DNA of 34,251 nucleotides. It comes from Pseudomonadota bacterium (GTDB lineage: Bacteria > Pseudomonadota > Gammaproteobacteria > Pseudomonadales > Halieaceae). Positions within the stretch are counted from its first letter, which is position 1; each line of letters starts with the position of its first letter. Below the pieces are notes generated by a model that saw only the letters and a list, made by a program, of their open reading frames with translations, searched no databases and was not told where the DNA came from. A program made the position numbers and the translations under genes. Location: the NCBI GenBank assembly GCA_002862405.1, contig PKCZ01000052.1, positions 1 to 34,251 on the forward strand, read 5' to 3'. Shown piece by piece: positions 1-9,045 of the stretch.

Positions 1-644
1 TCTTCAATAAATCCGGCCAACAGCACATTGGGCGGTGTGCCAATAATGGTCGACATCCCGCCAATGGTGGTCGCATACGCGAGCGCCAATAACAGCGCCA
101 CCTGAAACCGTCGTTTTTCTTCATCGCTCATTCCGACAGCCTTTTCTGCCACCATTGCCGCCACTGATGCCGCAATAGGAAGCAGCATCATTGCCGTTGA
201 CGTATTCGTCATCCACATGGAAAGCAAAGCGGCAGCGACCATAAAGCCAAGAATGAGTTTTCGACCATCCGTCCCGGTACGCGACAGAACCGTGAGTGCT
301 ATTCGGCGATGGAGCGACCATTTCTCCACCGCAAGCGCTAATACGAAAGCACCCATGAATAGAAAAATGGTGGGGTGCGCATAACTTTGTGCGACCGCCT
401 TGACTGGCATCACCTGTAATAAGGGAAAGCTCACGAGTGGGATGAACGCCGTCGCCGCTACTGGAATCGCTTCTGTCGACCACCATGTGGCCATCCATAG
501 CCCAACACCTGCCACCAGCCAGGCATCTCGCGGCATCGTCTCCTGCAAACCGGCGGTCAGAAACATGAACAAGAAAAAAGAAGGCCCCAACCATAACCCT
601 ATCTGCTTCACGGTCGATCGTTCCTTCGGTAAGTCTGTCACCAT
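1..644 (-). CDS. SLC13/DASS family anion (dicarboxylate/sulfate) symporter, 3' part cut by window edge
   Basis: Reverse-strand reading from ATG at 644: MVTDLPKERSTVKQIGLWLGPSFFLFMFLTAG...TNTSTAMMLLPIA...ALAYATTIGGMSTIIGTPPNVLLAGFIE. The hydrophobic segments and the 'TTIGG..TIIGTPPN' signature are typical of DASS carriers. The frame stays open to base 1. Confidence 0.85.
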   Translation of the reverse strand, partial: MVTDLPKERSTVKQIGLWLGPSFFLFMFLTAGLQETMPRDAWLVAGVGLWMATWWSTEAIPVAATAFIPLVSFPLLQVMPVKAVAQSYAHPTIFLFMGAFVLALAVEKWSLHRRIALTVLSRTGTDGRKLILGFMVAAALLSMWMTNTSTAMMLLPIAASVAAMVAEKAVGMSDEEKRRFQVALLLALAYATTIGGMSTIIGTPPNVLLAGFIE

Positions 645-661
645 CAATGTGTCCCCAGAGA

Positions 662-686
662 CAAAAAGGCCCCCTTTCGGAGGCCC
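662..686 (-). terminator. Rho-independent terminator of the TBDR at 724-3714
   Basis: Minus strand reads GGCCTCC-GAAA-GGGGGCC-TTTTTG, a 7-bp stem with a GAAA loop and a T run, just after the TBDR stop. Confidence 0.75.
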
Positions 687-723
687 TGGTGAGGTGGCAA
701 GTAATACCACCTCCTCAGTTTTC

Positions 724-3714
724 TCAGAAGCTCATACGCAGGTCAACGTACATGTAGCGACCGTAGTCAGAATGAGCATCAGCGAAATACCCAAAGTAAC
801 GGTCAGCCAATGGCGCTCTCTCGTCGGTCAAGTTCTTCACACCGAGCCTGAAGCGCGCGCGCGTTTCACCCATATCGAAGCGATAATCAAACGTAGCGTC
901 ATAGGTTGTCATTGATGGGATCACGTAACGAGTCCCGTCACTCAAGGTTAGCGAGCTCTGGTAGAACGACCCAACCTGATATCCAGACAGCGACGCACCA
1001 AAGTCACCTCGACGCCAACGCAGGCTCGCCCGGTGACGCTCTTCCTGATTACCATCGCGTCCCACAAGATCAGCGAAGCCATCGATTGGAATGTTCGCTG
1101 GAATTTGACCACTCGCTTGACTCGCAACGAGTAGCGCGGCATCACCTGACGCTTCCTGCTCAAACTTGTCTAGGTAGGAGCCGTTGTATCGGAAGCTGAA
1201 GGTACCCAGGTCAGTGTCAATGTCGTAATAAACACCGATGTCATAGCCCTCAAGGGTACGCTTATCGAGGTTTGCGTAAGCGTCATCTACCCGAATGGTA
1301 TCTCCCCCAGGGCAGATACCTGCTTCGGTGAAGGCGGCAATTTGATCATCGTCGGGCGCCTGGCGCACAACCGCGGGGTTAAAGGTCATCGAGCAATTGG
1401 TAGTACCGGCCTGCAAGCGGTAGTACAAGTCAAGGATCATGTGGTTCTCTTCGCCGAAGAGACCAATCGTGTCATCTTTCTCGATACTCCACCAGTCAGC
1501 GGTCAGCGTAAGTCCATCAAGCGGCTCAAAAACAAAACCGACCGATGTGTTCTCGCCGGTCTCCGACCTGAGCAGCTCACTGCCTTGTGCGGAACGCTGA
1601 ATCGAGTTTCTGCAATCAAGGTTATAAGCCTCAGCCGTGACTTGGTTCGCGTACTCACAGGTCCAGTCCGTCCGCGTATTACTTCGTGCTACCAAGCCCT
1701 CGTTTACCGTAACGAGGTTTGGCGCGCGGAATGTTTCAGACCACGAACCGCGAACCAGGAGCGATTCAAACGGACGGTAGCCAAATGCAGCCTTACCGAC
1801 AGAGATGTTGCCATCGCTGATGTCCGAGTAGTTCTCATTTCGGACCGCGAGCTGAACATCGAGATTTTCGAGAAGCGGTATCTGCAACTCGGCAAACATG
1901 GAAGTGACATTACGAGACCCTGAGCTATCGCCTGTGGGGCTCGAATTCGCGACATCACTTACATAGGGGTAAGTGTCACCCTGGTAGTCGGTAAAGACTA
2001 TAGTGCCGTCGAGCCGTGGATCACGATCATCTCGGTACTCCTCTTTACGCCACTCGAACCCAATTAGGCCAGCAATGGACCTCCCACCCAACTCGAGTAA
2101 ATCATTGTTCGAGACTTTGAAGTCGAAAGTTGTGAGTTCGGTTTCTGATTTACGATAAACATCAACCAAGATGCGCTCGATATTCGATCCCTCATAAGTT
2201 GGATCGAGTGGATTGAAGGCATCCATCGACGAGTCACTTAGGGCGTCGGTAGCAAGCGTATTCGAAACACGGTTGCGTGTGATGTCGTCTTTTGTGGCCT
2301 TGGCATATGAGAACGCAGTTTCCCAATCCCAATCATCTTGTGAGCCACGGAGACCTTGCAGAACTCGCAACATATCACCGTCGTTGTCAACGATTCGTGG
2401 AGCCTGCCCAAAACGGTAGTTGTCAATGATGAGGTCGAGACCCTCCGCAGGAACACCGGCCATAGCATCATCTAACCCGGGGCCAGAAAGGCGTCCCGGA
2501 CCGCTACCTAGCGGGTTATAGGGGTTGTCAGCGCCCATGATCAGCTTAACCGAGCTGAATGTCGCTGATGCATGACGTATAAGGTTAGTCTCAGACTCGT
2601 AGAAGGACAGTTCAGTAAAGCTCTCTGTACCGTTCGCTAATTCATGGGTGATATTTGCAAACAGGCTCATGCGATCAAGCTCCGAGGCAAGATCTCGCCC
2701 AAACCCATTGTTGCCGTTAAGGTCATAGCGATAAGTACCCTGTCCATCTACGGCGCCGCAGGTGGTGGCATTGATCGTGTACTGACAGCGAGAATCCCCA
2801 ATCGGGTAAGTTTCAAATTCACCCGCGGTATCTGTAATAACCCCGTTTAAGCTGGTTGGCTCACGGGTGGTACGAACATCCATCTGAGGATACAAACCGT
2901 TAGCTGAATTGTTTCGGAATGAGGTGCTACCAGCCCAAAGCGAGTCTTCTGGGATGCGACTCCTAAAATCAGAATTTGCCCAGCGCGGATCGTCGTTAGA
3001 ACTCACACGATCCCGATGATAGTAGTTAAAGAACACACCCACATTGGTGCGCCCATCATTGAAGTCCTGCCCCCATTCTGCTGTAACGCTTTGACGGGTA
3101 CTCGGCGTGTTATCGAATTCTGAGTGACGGAATCGGATGTTAAATCCCTCAAAGTCATCTTTGAGCACCGTGTTCACCACACCAGCCACCGCGTCAGCGC
3201 CGTAAATGGCCGAAGCACCGTCACGAAGTACTTCGACACGATCGATGCCCCAAACCGGTAGGTGGTTAGAGTTAGCGGTGTTAACAGGAATAAAGCTTCC
3301 ACCTACCTCCTCAGTCTGATACGTCGCCGAGTTCACGAGTCGACGACCATTCAGTAGTACCAGGGTGTTACCGGTACCAAGGTTACGAAGGTTGAACGCA
3401 CCTAAGTCACCCCGGCCAGAGTTCACTCCGCCAGAAATATTCTCCGCCTCGTTGAAAAAATTTTGTCCGTTTTCCGGGATCAGTGCGAGCAGCTCGTCAC
3501 CAGAGTCAATGCCCATGGCCTCGATGGCCTCGGCGTCAACGACGCTGACTGCGAGTGCTTCTGATATTGACGCTCCTTTAATTTGCGAGCCGACGACAAC
3601 GACTTCCTCGAGTGGCCCCTCATTTTGTGCAAATGAAGCGGTAGATAGAACGGCAATTGCTACCCCCAACGGGGCGCGCGTGAATCGCAATGAGCAATCA
3701 AAGGATGTGATCAT
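724..3714 (-). CDS. TonB-dependent receptor
   Basis: 996 aa; signal-like N-terminus (GVAIAVLSTASFAQ), TonB-box-like EEVVVVGSQIKG, plug motifs (NLRNLGTGNTLVLLNGRRL, RVEVLRDGASAIYGADAVAGVVN), C-terminal barrel ending ...YMYVDLRMSF. Confidence 0.95.
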   Translation of the reverse strand: MITSFDCSLRFTRAPLGVAIAVLSTASFAQNEGPLEEVVVVGSQIKGASISEALAVSVVDAEAIEAMGIDSGDELLALIPENGQNFFNEAENISGGVNSGRGDLGAFNLRNLGTGNTLVLLNGRRLVNSATYQTEEVGGSFIPVNTANSNHLPVWGIDRVEVLRDGASAIYGADAVAGVVNTVLKDDFEGFNIRFRHSEFDNTPSTRQSVTAEWGQDFNDGRTNVGVFFNYYHRDRVSSNDDPRWANSDFRSRIPEDSLWAGSTSFRNNSANGLYPQMDVRTTREPTSLNGVITDTAGEFETYPIGDSRCQYTINATTCGAVDGQGTYRYDLNGNNGFGRDLASELDRMSLFANITHELANGTESFTELSFYESETNLIRHASATFSSVKLIMGADNPYNPLGSGPGRLSGPGLDDAMAGVPAEGLDLIIDNYRFGQAPRIVDNDGDMLRVLQGLRGSQDDWDWETAFSYAKATKDDITRNRVSNTLATDALSDSSMDAFNPLDPTYEGSNIERILVDVYRKSETELTTFDFKVSNNDLLELGGRSIAGLIGFEWRKEEYRDDRDPRLDGTIVFTDYQGDTYPYVSDVANSSPTGDSSGSRNVTSMFAELQIPLLENLDVQLAVRNENYSDISDGNISVGKAAFGYRPFESLLVRGSWSETFRAPNLVTVNEGLVARSNTRTDWTCEYANQVTAEAYNLDCRNSIQRSAQGSELLRSETGENTSVGFVFEPLDGLTLTADWWSIEKDDTIGLFGEENHMILDLYYRLQAGTTNCSMTFNPAVVRQAPDDDQIAAFTEAGICPGGDTIRVDDAYANLDKRTLEGYDIGVYYDIDTDLGTFSFRYNGSYLDKFEQEASGDAALLVASQASGQIPANIPIDGFADLVGRDGNQEERHRASLRWRRGDFGASLSGYQVGSFYQSSLTLSDGTRYVIPSMTTYDATFDYRFDMGETRARFRLGVKNLTDERAPLADRYFGYFADAHSDYGRYMYVDLRMSF

Positions 3715-3863
3715 GGATTTCTCCTGAGTGATTTCGTGACTTGTTATTAGTGCCGCTTGGCGGCTATTTTTGTTGTTAATGTTTTTACGTCTTTATCGTT
3801 ATTGTCTGAAAAATGTATTACGAACAGACTTCTGTGACAAGTTTTCAGGAATTAGAGGCTGCC

Positions 3864-4215
3864 CTAATCGCAACTGGGTAAAAACCCTTCCTTGATGGTG
3901 AATCTAACGTTTACTATCAGGTGATCAACGCCACTCGACATACGGTCCCACTTGCCGAGGCTCGCGCTCTCTTACCAACGCTTTGGATCCAAAACCAAAA
4001 CATCGGCGATCATCCGCATCGCCAAATAACCACGATCACATGGGCCTAGAATATCGGCCAGTAATCCGCTGCTCGATAGAAAAGATTGAACGAGCGATAG
4101 AGTGTCGCCATCTCGCACATAGGCGCTGTATTTTCGAGAGGAGCTATTGAACTCCGACGTCGCCCTCGTAAGGCGGTGCGCCCATGCCATCTACGACCAA
4201 TCCGCCTTTAAACAT
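3864..4215 (-). pseudogene. Remnant of an N-acyl-D-amino-acid deacylase-type amidohydrolase (N- and C-terminal ends kept, middle lost)
   Basis: N-end MFKGGLVVDGMGAPPYEGDVGVQ* resembles the amidohydrolase start 'GG.VVDGTGAPP...DVGV'. About 20 nt later in another frame: SRKYSAYVRDGDTLSLVQSFLSSSGLLADILGPCDRGYLAMRMIADVLVLDPKRW*, then in the same frame ESASLGKWDRMSSGVDHLIVNVRFTIKEG, resembling the D-aminoacylase C-terminus (A.ILGL.DRG.L.PGM.ADVVVFDP... GI.HVIVNG...). Confidence 0.7.
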
Positions 4216-5427
4216 GAGATCGAGTGGCCGATTATCGATTGCCGTGCCTGCTGACGGCTGCTCGAAATACGCAGACATAAAAGACTCGGCTGCCGCCCGT
4301 CCGTAGGCCTTTATTACGCCACGATCTGTCTCATCACCAATTTCCAAGGTCGTTGAGGAAATACCATACTTTGTGAAGAAATAGTGCTTTGCCGCGTTCA
4401 CCTGAGGGCTTTCTGAGACCTGTCGTTGGATATCAAAGTCATCAAACTGAGAACGCATCAGTGCTTCAAATTGTGCTAACCAATCCCCCAAAAGACCTGG
4501 CATGGTCGATGCAGACTGATCAGGCTGGGTGTAGAAAACCTCGTAATGTGTGGAGTGAAAATCGATCGCCTTGATAAGTTCGGTATCATGCGTTTCGAGC
4601 CATTTAGAGACGTCGCTGTCAATAATGCGATTTTCGGGCTGCGAAAATCGACCCCACTCGCGATTCAGATCCTTCCCGCCCACATTATGGCGCCACAACC
4701 CCTTGTCGACCCCATCGGGGTTTATAAGGGGGTAGAGTAGTATTCCAACCTGGTCGTGAAAGCGCGTCGCAAGCGCATCATCCTCGAATAATCGCTCGAC
4801 AAAACTAATTAGCGCAAGCGCCCCAGTAGTTTCAGGTGGGTGCTGACGCCCCAATAACAATAGCGTGTGCTTTTTTGCGGGAGAAGTCACTCTCCAAAGT
4901 TGTCGGCCGTCTACTGACGGTCCTGCCGATGACACGGTCACACCATGCTGCGCCTTTAAGGATTCGAGCCACGTTGCGTAATGTGATGATGTCAGCAGGG
5001 GCTGTGCTGCAATGACAACAGACTTGTCTTGCGGAACCTTGAGCGAGAACCCCGCCCGAGACTTATCGTTATTAAGGTCAAGCTTTGTCGCTGGGTACGT
5101 TTGCCAATTCACGCCGTCGATACTAAAGTCAGGCGTGTAGCGATGCTTGTAGTTGCCGTAGTCCAGCACCATTGCGATATTTGTCGTCACGTCGGCCAGC
5201 AACCGGAAGGCGTACCAGGGGCTGGAGTTGATTGGTTCGTCCTCGGGAGCAACCGAAATTGTTAACCGCCCATCTGAGGCAAACTCGCAGCCGTTGATAT
5301 TGCCGCCTTGAAAATCAGTCAACACCTTGATGCCCGCTTGTTCGCAGACTGGCTTTCCCGCCTCAGCCCGCACGGGGGCTGGGTAGCATACGATGCTAAA
5401 AATGAGGCTAATTAAAACCGCTCTCAT
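4144..5427 (-). CDS. M14 family zinc carboxypeptidase, exported, with short amidohydrolase N-terminal remnant at C-end
   Basis: Signal peptide MRAVLISLIFSIVCYPAPVRA; zinc-site-like GRQHPPETT; YPLINPDGVDKGLWRHNVGGKDLNREW; DFHSTHYEVFY; TLEIGDETDRG. The last ~23 residues look like an amidohydrolase start. Confidence 0.88.
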   Translation of the reverse strand: MRAVLISLIFSIVCYPAPVRAEAGKPVCEQAGIKVLTDFQGGNINGCEFASDGRLTISVAPEDEPINSSPWYAFRLLADVTTNIAMVLDYGNYKHRYTPDFSIDGVNWQTYPATKLDLNNDKSRAGFSLKVPQDKSVVIAAQPLLTSSHYATWLESLKAQHGVTVSSAGPSVDGRQLWRVTSPAKKHTLLLLGRQHPPETTGALALISFVERLFEDDALATRFHDQVGILLYPLINPDGVDKGLWRHNVGGKDLNREWGRFSQPENRIIDSDVSKWLETHDTELIKAIDFHSTHYEVFYTQPDQSASTMPGLLGDWLAQFEALMRSQFDDFDIQRQVSESPQVNAAKHYFFTKYGISSTTLEIGDETDRGVIKAYGRAAAESFMSAYFEQPSAGTAIDNRPLDLMFKGGLVVDGMGAPPYEGDVGVQ

Positions 5428-5660
5428 ACTGTGACTCTTTAGTTACTCCGCAAGCCTCCGAATCGGGTCTGCTGAATTTGTTTAATGGCCTGGCGTCGAG
5501 CCAACCTCCGCCGCAATGGTCGCGGCCCCCCGTCAGACTAGTGACACAGAATACGCAAAACACCGTTGTGCACAATACGGCTCACTAGCAAGACTCGTCA
5601 TAGGAAGCTCATATTGATGCCATAATAGGACGCCAGATTACCCTCACACTGAGGCAATAC

Positions 5661-7013
5661 CTATATTGCAGCGAATAGGAATCCGACCGCCGCAATGCCT
5701 GCCGCAATGAGCGCGTAAGGAAGCTGCGTCACCGCATGTTGATAGGTATTACACCCCGCGCCCTGAGCTGATAGCACCGTAGAGTCTGAGTAGAAGCAAG
5801 CATGGCTACCGAAACCACTGGCCGATAACAGAGCACCGATAACGAGCGGGATGCTGACATCGTAGGCCTGCGCCAGCGGGAAGGCGACGGGCATAGCGAT
5901 CGCGATGACACCCCAGTTTGATCCAGTGGCGAAAGACACCGCTGACATGGTGACAAACACAATGGCAGGCAGCATGGTGGCAGTCATATAGGGCTTCACC
6001 GCTTGAATCACGAAATCTGTAAGCCCGATCCGATCGTTTGCTTCCACGAAAACAAAAAGCGCAAGCAACATTGCCAACACCGGCACCATAATTTTGATAC
6101 CGTTAGTGCAAGTATCGAGAAGCTCCGAAAGTGGCATGATTCTTAAGGACGCGTAGTAGGCCACGGTCACAATGATTCCAGCGATTACACCGCGTAGCAA
6201 TTCTACACTGGGAGACAACGAAAATACGGGAAAGATCGTGAAGTAGAGCAGCGCTGCAATGGGAATAAAGAACGTCCCCGCTCCCCCTGACCCAAATTCC
6301 ATTTCATTTGAGGGATCTTCCGAAATACCCAGCTCGCCGGTCTCCTCCGCGAGCGCTTCTGCTTTAGCCATAGCACCAAGACGAGGAATGACGCCAAGTA
6401 TGACTAGCGGCACCAAAAGCACAGCGATAATTGGGTAAAACATGTAGGGAAGCGATTCGATAAAAAGATTCAAACCTTGGCCATCGGCGGCGACCGCATT
6501 TTTTTCCAGAAGGCCTGCAAAGTAGGCGCCCCAACTCGATATAGGTATCAAGAGACACAACGGTGCCGCTGTTGAATCAACAACGTAGGCAAGCATTGCG
6601 CGAGACGCCTTAAAACGGTCGGTGACCATTTTCATGGTTGCGCCAACGGTCAGAGAGTTAAGGTAGTCATCGAGGAAAATAACCAGCCCTAGCACCCAGG
6701 TCGTCAGCAGACTTTGTCGCTTATTTTGAAGTCGAGCGAGTAATAACCGCCCAAAGGCCATCGAGCCACCGCTTCGAACAAGAAGCGCAATGAAAACGCC
6801 ATAGAGGGCACAAACCAAAATAATCCAAGCTATGTCCTCATCTCGGAGCACAGACAGGGAGACTTCAGCAAGGGTCTCTACAAAACCCACGCCGTCTATA
6901 ATGAGAAAGGCAAAAATTGCTCCAGCGATCACCGACTCGAGTGTCCGCCGTGTTTTGATAGCTAACGCTAATACCAGCGCTGTTGGCAGCAGACTGACAA
7001 TTCCGTATTCCAT
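5661..7013 (-). CDS. NhaC-family Na+/H+ antiporter-like membrane carrier
   Basis: 450 aa polytopic protein: SLLPTALVLALAIKTRRTLESVIAGAIFAFL, FLDDYLNSLTVGATMKMVTDRFKASRAMLAYVVDSTAAPLCLLIPISSWGAYFAGL, SFATGSNWGVIAIAMPVAFPLA, SGFGSHACFYSDSTVLSAQGAGCN. Confidence 0.87.
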   Translation of the reverse strand: MEYGIVSLLPTALVLALAIKTRRTLESVIAGAIFAFLIIDGVGFVETLAEVSLSVLRDEDIAWIILVCALYGVFIALLVRSGGSMAFGRLLLARLQNKRQSLLTTWVLGLVIFLDDYLNSLTVGATMKMVTDRFKASRAMLAYVVDSTAAPLCLLIPISSWGAYFAGLLEKNAVAADGQGLNLFIESLPYMFYPIIAVLLVPLVILGVIPRLGAMAKAEALAEETGELGISEDPSNEMEFGSGGAGTFFIPIAALLYFTIFPVFSLSPSVELLRGVIAGIIVTVAYYASLRIMPLSELLDTCTNGIKIMVPVLAMLLALFVFVEANDRIGLTDFVIQAVKPYMTATMLPAIVFVTMSAVSFATGSNWGVIAIAMPVAFPLAQAYDVSIPLVIGALLSASGFGSHACFYSDSTVLSAQGAGCNTYQHAVTQLPYALIAAGIAAVGFLFAAI

Positions 7014-7154
7014 CGCCTCCAGAGCCTCTCAGAACACCATCGCTTTGGCTTGAGTCTACAGGGCAATAAGGTGAAGATTCACCTCAACTTGATGTTTTGA
7101 TCTTGAACCGCCATCCTCGCGCGTCGTTTTATGCGCGCTCAGGGGTAAATTGCT

Positions 7155-8171
7155 CTGAATTCACCAAAAAACAGTGATACACGTCTCGCCGTCATCGGCG
7201 GAGGCTCATGGGGCACGACACTGGCATCACTGGTCTGTCGCAATGCTCACGTTACGCTGTGGGCGCGCGATTCGGATGTTGTGGATGAGATTAATGGCTC
7301 GAATACCCACAGCCGCTACCTCGAAGGTCTCAATCTCAATCCCCTATTATCCGCAACCACGAGTCTCGAAGCGGCCGTGACCAACGCCCATGCTGTTTTT
7401 ATGGCCATTCCATCGCACAACTTTCGTAGTGTATTTGAGCAGGTGGCGCCTTTGGTTCCCAGCGGCGCCCCTATCATCAGTCTGACCAAGGGACTCGAAG
7501 CCACGACGCAAAAGCGGATGACCGAGGTGATTCACGAATACTGCCCAAATCATCCAGTGGGTGTGCTGACCGGGCCGAATCTGGCAAGGGAAATTCTCGA
7601 AGGAAAAGCCGCAGCAAGCGTGCTTGCGCTCGATGACGCCTCGGCTGACTGGTTGCAACCCATTCTCAATGTCGGCTTGTTTCGGGTCTATCGAAACGAC
7701 GATGTGGTTGGCTGCGAGCTCGGTGGTGTCCTGAAAAATGTCATTGCTCTCGCCGTTGGTCTTGGAGACGGCCTCGGGGCTGGCGACAACACGCGGGCCG
7801 CGCTGATTACGCGAGGTCTCGCCGAAGTCACGCGCTTGGGCATTGCCTTAGGTGGTCGCGCAGAGACTTTCGCTGGGCTGGCAGGAATGGGCGATATGAT
7901 CGCCACCTGTACCAGCCCTCAGAGCCGAAATCGCCACGTAGGGCTTCGACTAGCGGAAGGAAAGTCAGTACAAGAGATCACCGACGCCATGAACATGGTG
8001 GCAGAGGGTGTTAAAAGCGCGCCCACCGTCGTCTCACTAGCAAACCGTCACGATACTGAGATGCCAATTTGCGGTGAGATGCAACGTATTCTCGAAGGCA
8101 AGGCCGATGCAACCCGGGTTTATCGGGGACTTATTCGCGTTGTCGCGGGTGCTGAATCGGAGCCCGGTTGA
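7155..8171 (+). CDS. gpsA: NAD(P)-dependent glycerol-3-phosphate dehydrogenase
   Basis: Frame extends upstream of the tracked ORF: LNSPKNSDTRLAVIGGGSWGTTLASLV..., then AIPSHNFRSV, SLTKGLE, VLTGPNLAREI, LGGVLKNVIALAVGLGDGLGAGDNTRAALITRGL, GLAGMGDMIATCTSPQSRNRHVG. The start at CTG 7155 is inferred from an AGGGG element at 7141-7145 and a stop codon at 7146-7148. Confidence 0.9.
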   Translation: MNSPKNSDTRLAVIGGGSWGTTLASLVCRNAHVTLWARDSDVVDEINGSNTHSRYLEGLNLNPLLSATTSLEAAVTNAHAVFMAIPSHNFRSVFEQVAPLVPSGAPIISLTKGLEATTQKRMTEVIHEYCPNHPVGVLTGPNLAREILEGKAAASVLALDDASADWLQPILNVGLFRVYRNDDVVGCELGGVLKNVIALAVGLGDGLGAGDNTRAALITRGLAEVTRLGIALGGRAETFAGLAGMGDMIATCTSPQSRNRHVGLRLAEGKSVQEITDAMNMVAEGVKSAPTVVSLANRHDTEMPICGEMQRILEGKADATRVYRGLIRVVAGAESEPG

Positions 8172-8226
8172 CGCCTTGCAGATTGGGCCACATCTTGAGA
8201 ACTCGATAGCACTGGAGCCCCCGATA

Positions 8227-9045
8227 ATGCGCCGGATCCAATTTGTTGTATGCACCCTACTGCTCTGCCTCGTGGTGGGATGCAGCACAAGCCCTACAGG
8301 TAGAAGCCAATTTCTGATCGTTTCTCCAGAGTCGGCCATACAGCAGTCGCGAGGCGCCTATCGGCAAGCAGTGGAGGCACTCCGTGAAGAGAATGAGATA
8401 TCCCAAGACCGATTACTGGAGTCGCGCGTCCGCCGCGTTACAGGGCGAGTGGTAACCGCCGCCGTTGCGAACTTCCCAAAGTCTTTCAGCTGGGACTGGA
8501 GTGTGGTGATTGTCGACGATGCAGACACCGTGAATGCCTGGTGTATGGCCGGCGGCAAAATGGCTGTGTACACGGGCCTGTTTGAACAGCTTGAGCTCAC
8601 TGATGCTGAATTCGCTCAGATTATGGGCCACGAGATTTCTCATGCGCTCGCTGACCATACGGCCGAGCGGATGTCGCGCGCCATGGCGATACAACTGGGC
8701 CTGGTAGCCGTCAGTGCAGCGACTGATGGCAGCCGCGCTGCAGGGCAAAATGCAGAGCTCTTAGCCCAGGTCGCCCTCGAATTACCCAACAGTCGGGTGG
8801 CAGAACGTGAGGCCGACACGCTTGGCATGCGGCTGGCAACCCTCGCAGGATATGACCCGGAGGCCGCTGTGACGTTGTGGCAAAAGATGTCAGGCCTGGC
8901 AGGCGATCGACCAACTGAATTTTTGAGCACGCATCCTGCACCTAACGATAGACAAGCGCGACTCAATCAAATGATCCCGGCCATGCGCGACTTGAATCCG
9001 ACGGGCAAGAAACTACCCGCCGCGGCCATTACTATCGTCGACTAG
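8227..9045 (+). CDS. M48 family metalloprotease, lipoprotein
   Basis: ATG 8227: MRRIQFVVCTLLLCLVVGCSTSP (lipobox LVVGC); MGHEISHALADHTAERMS (HExxH); ELPNSRVAEREADTLGMRL (ExxxD); FLSTHPAPNDRQARL. Confidence 0.93.
   Translation: MRRIQFVVCTLLLCLVVGCSTSPTGRSQFLIVSPESAIQQSRGAYRQAVEALREENEISQDRLLESRVRRVTGRVVTAAVANFPKSFSWDWSVVIVDDADTVNAWCMAGGKMAVYTGLFEQLELTDAEFAQIMGHEISHALADHTAERMSRAMAIQLGLVAVSAATDGSRAAGQNAELLAQVALELPNSRVAEREADTLGMRLATLAGYDPEAAVTLWQKMSGLAGDRPTEFLSTHPAPNDRQARLNQMIPAMRDLNPTGKKLPAAAITIVD

Noticed and set aside
121-915. ORFs 121-594 (-) and 400-915 (+)
   Set aside because: Both conflict with the better supported DASS carrier frame (1-644 minus) and the TBDR 3' end.
1342-1923. 193-aa plus-strand ORF inside the first TBDR
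   Set aside because: Antisense shadow of a strongly supported TBDR coding frame; no recognisable domain.
3752-3764. GCCGC-ttg-GCGGC hairpin upstream of the first TBDR
   Set aside because: Only a 5-bp stem with a 3-nt loop and no supporting context; too weak to call.
8074-8226. N-terminal extension of the M48 protease ORF
   Set aside because: Overlaps the gpsA 3' end; the lipoprotein signal peptide at 8227 is a clear real start.
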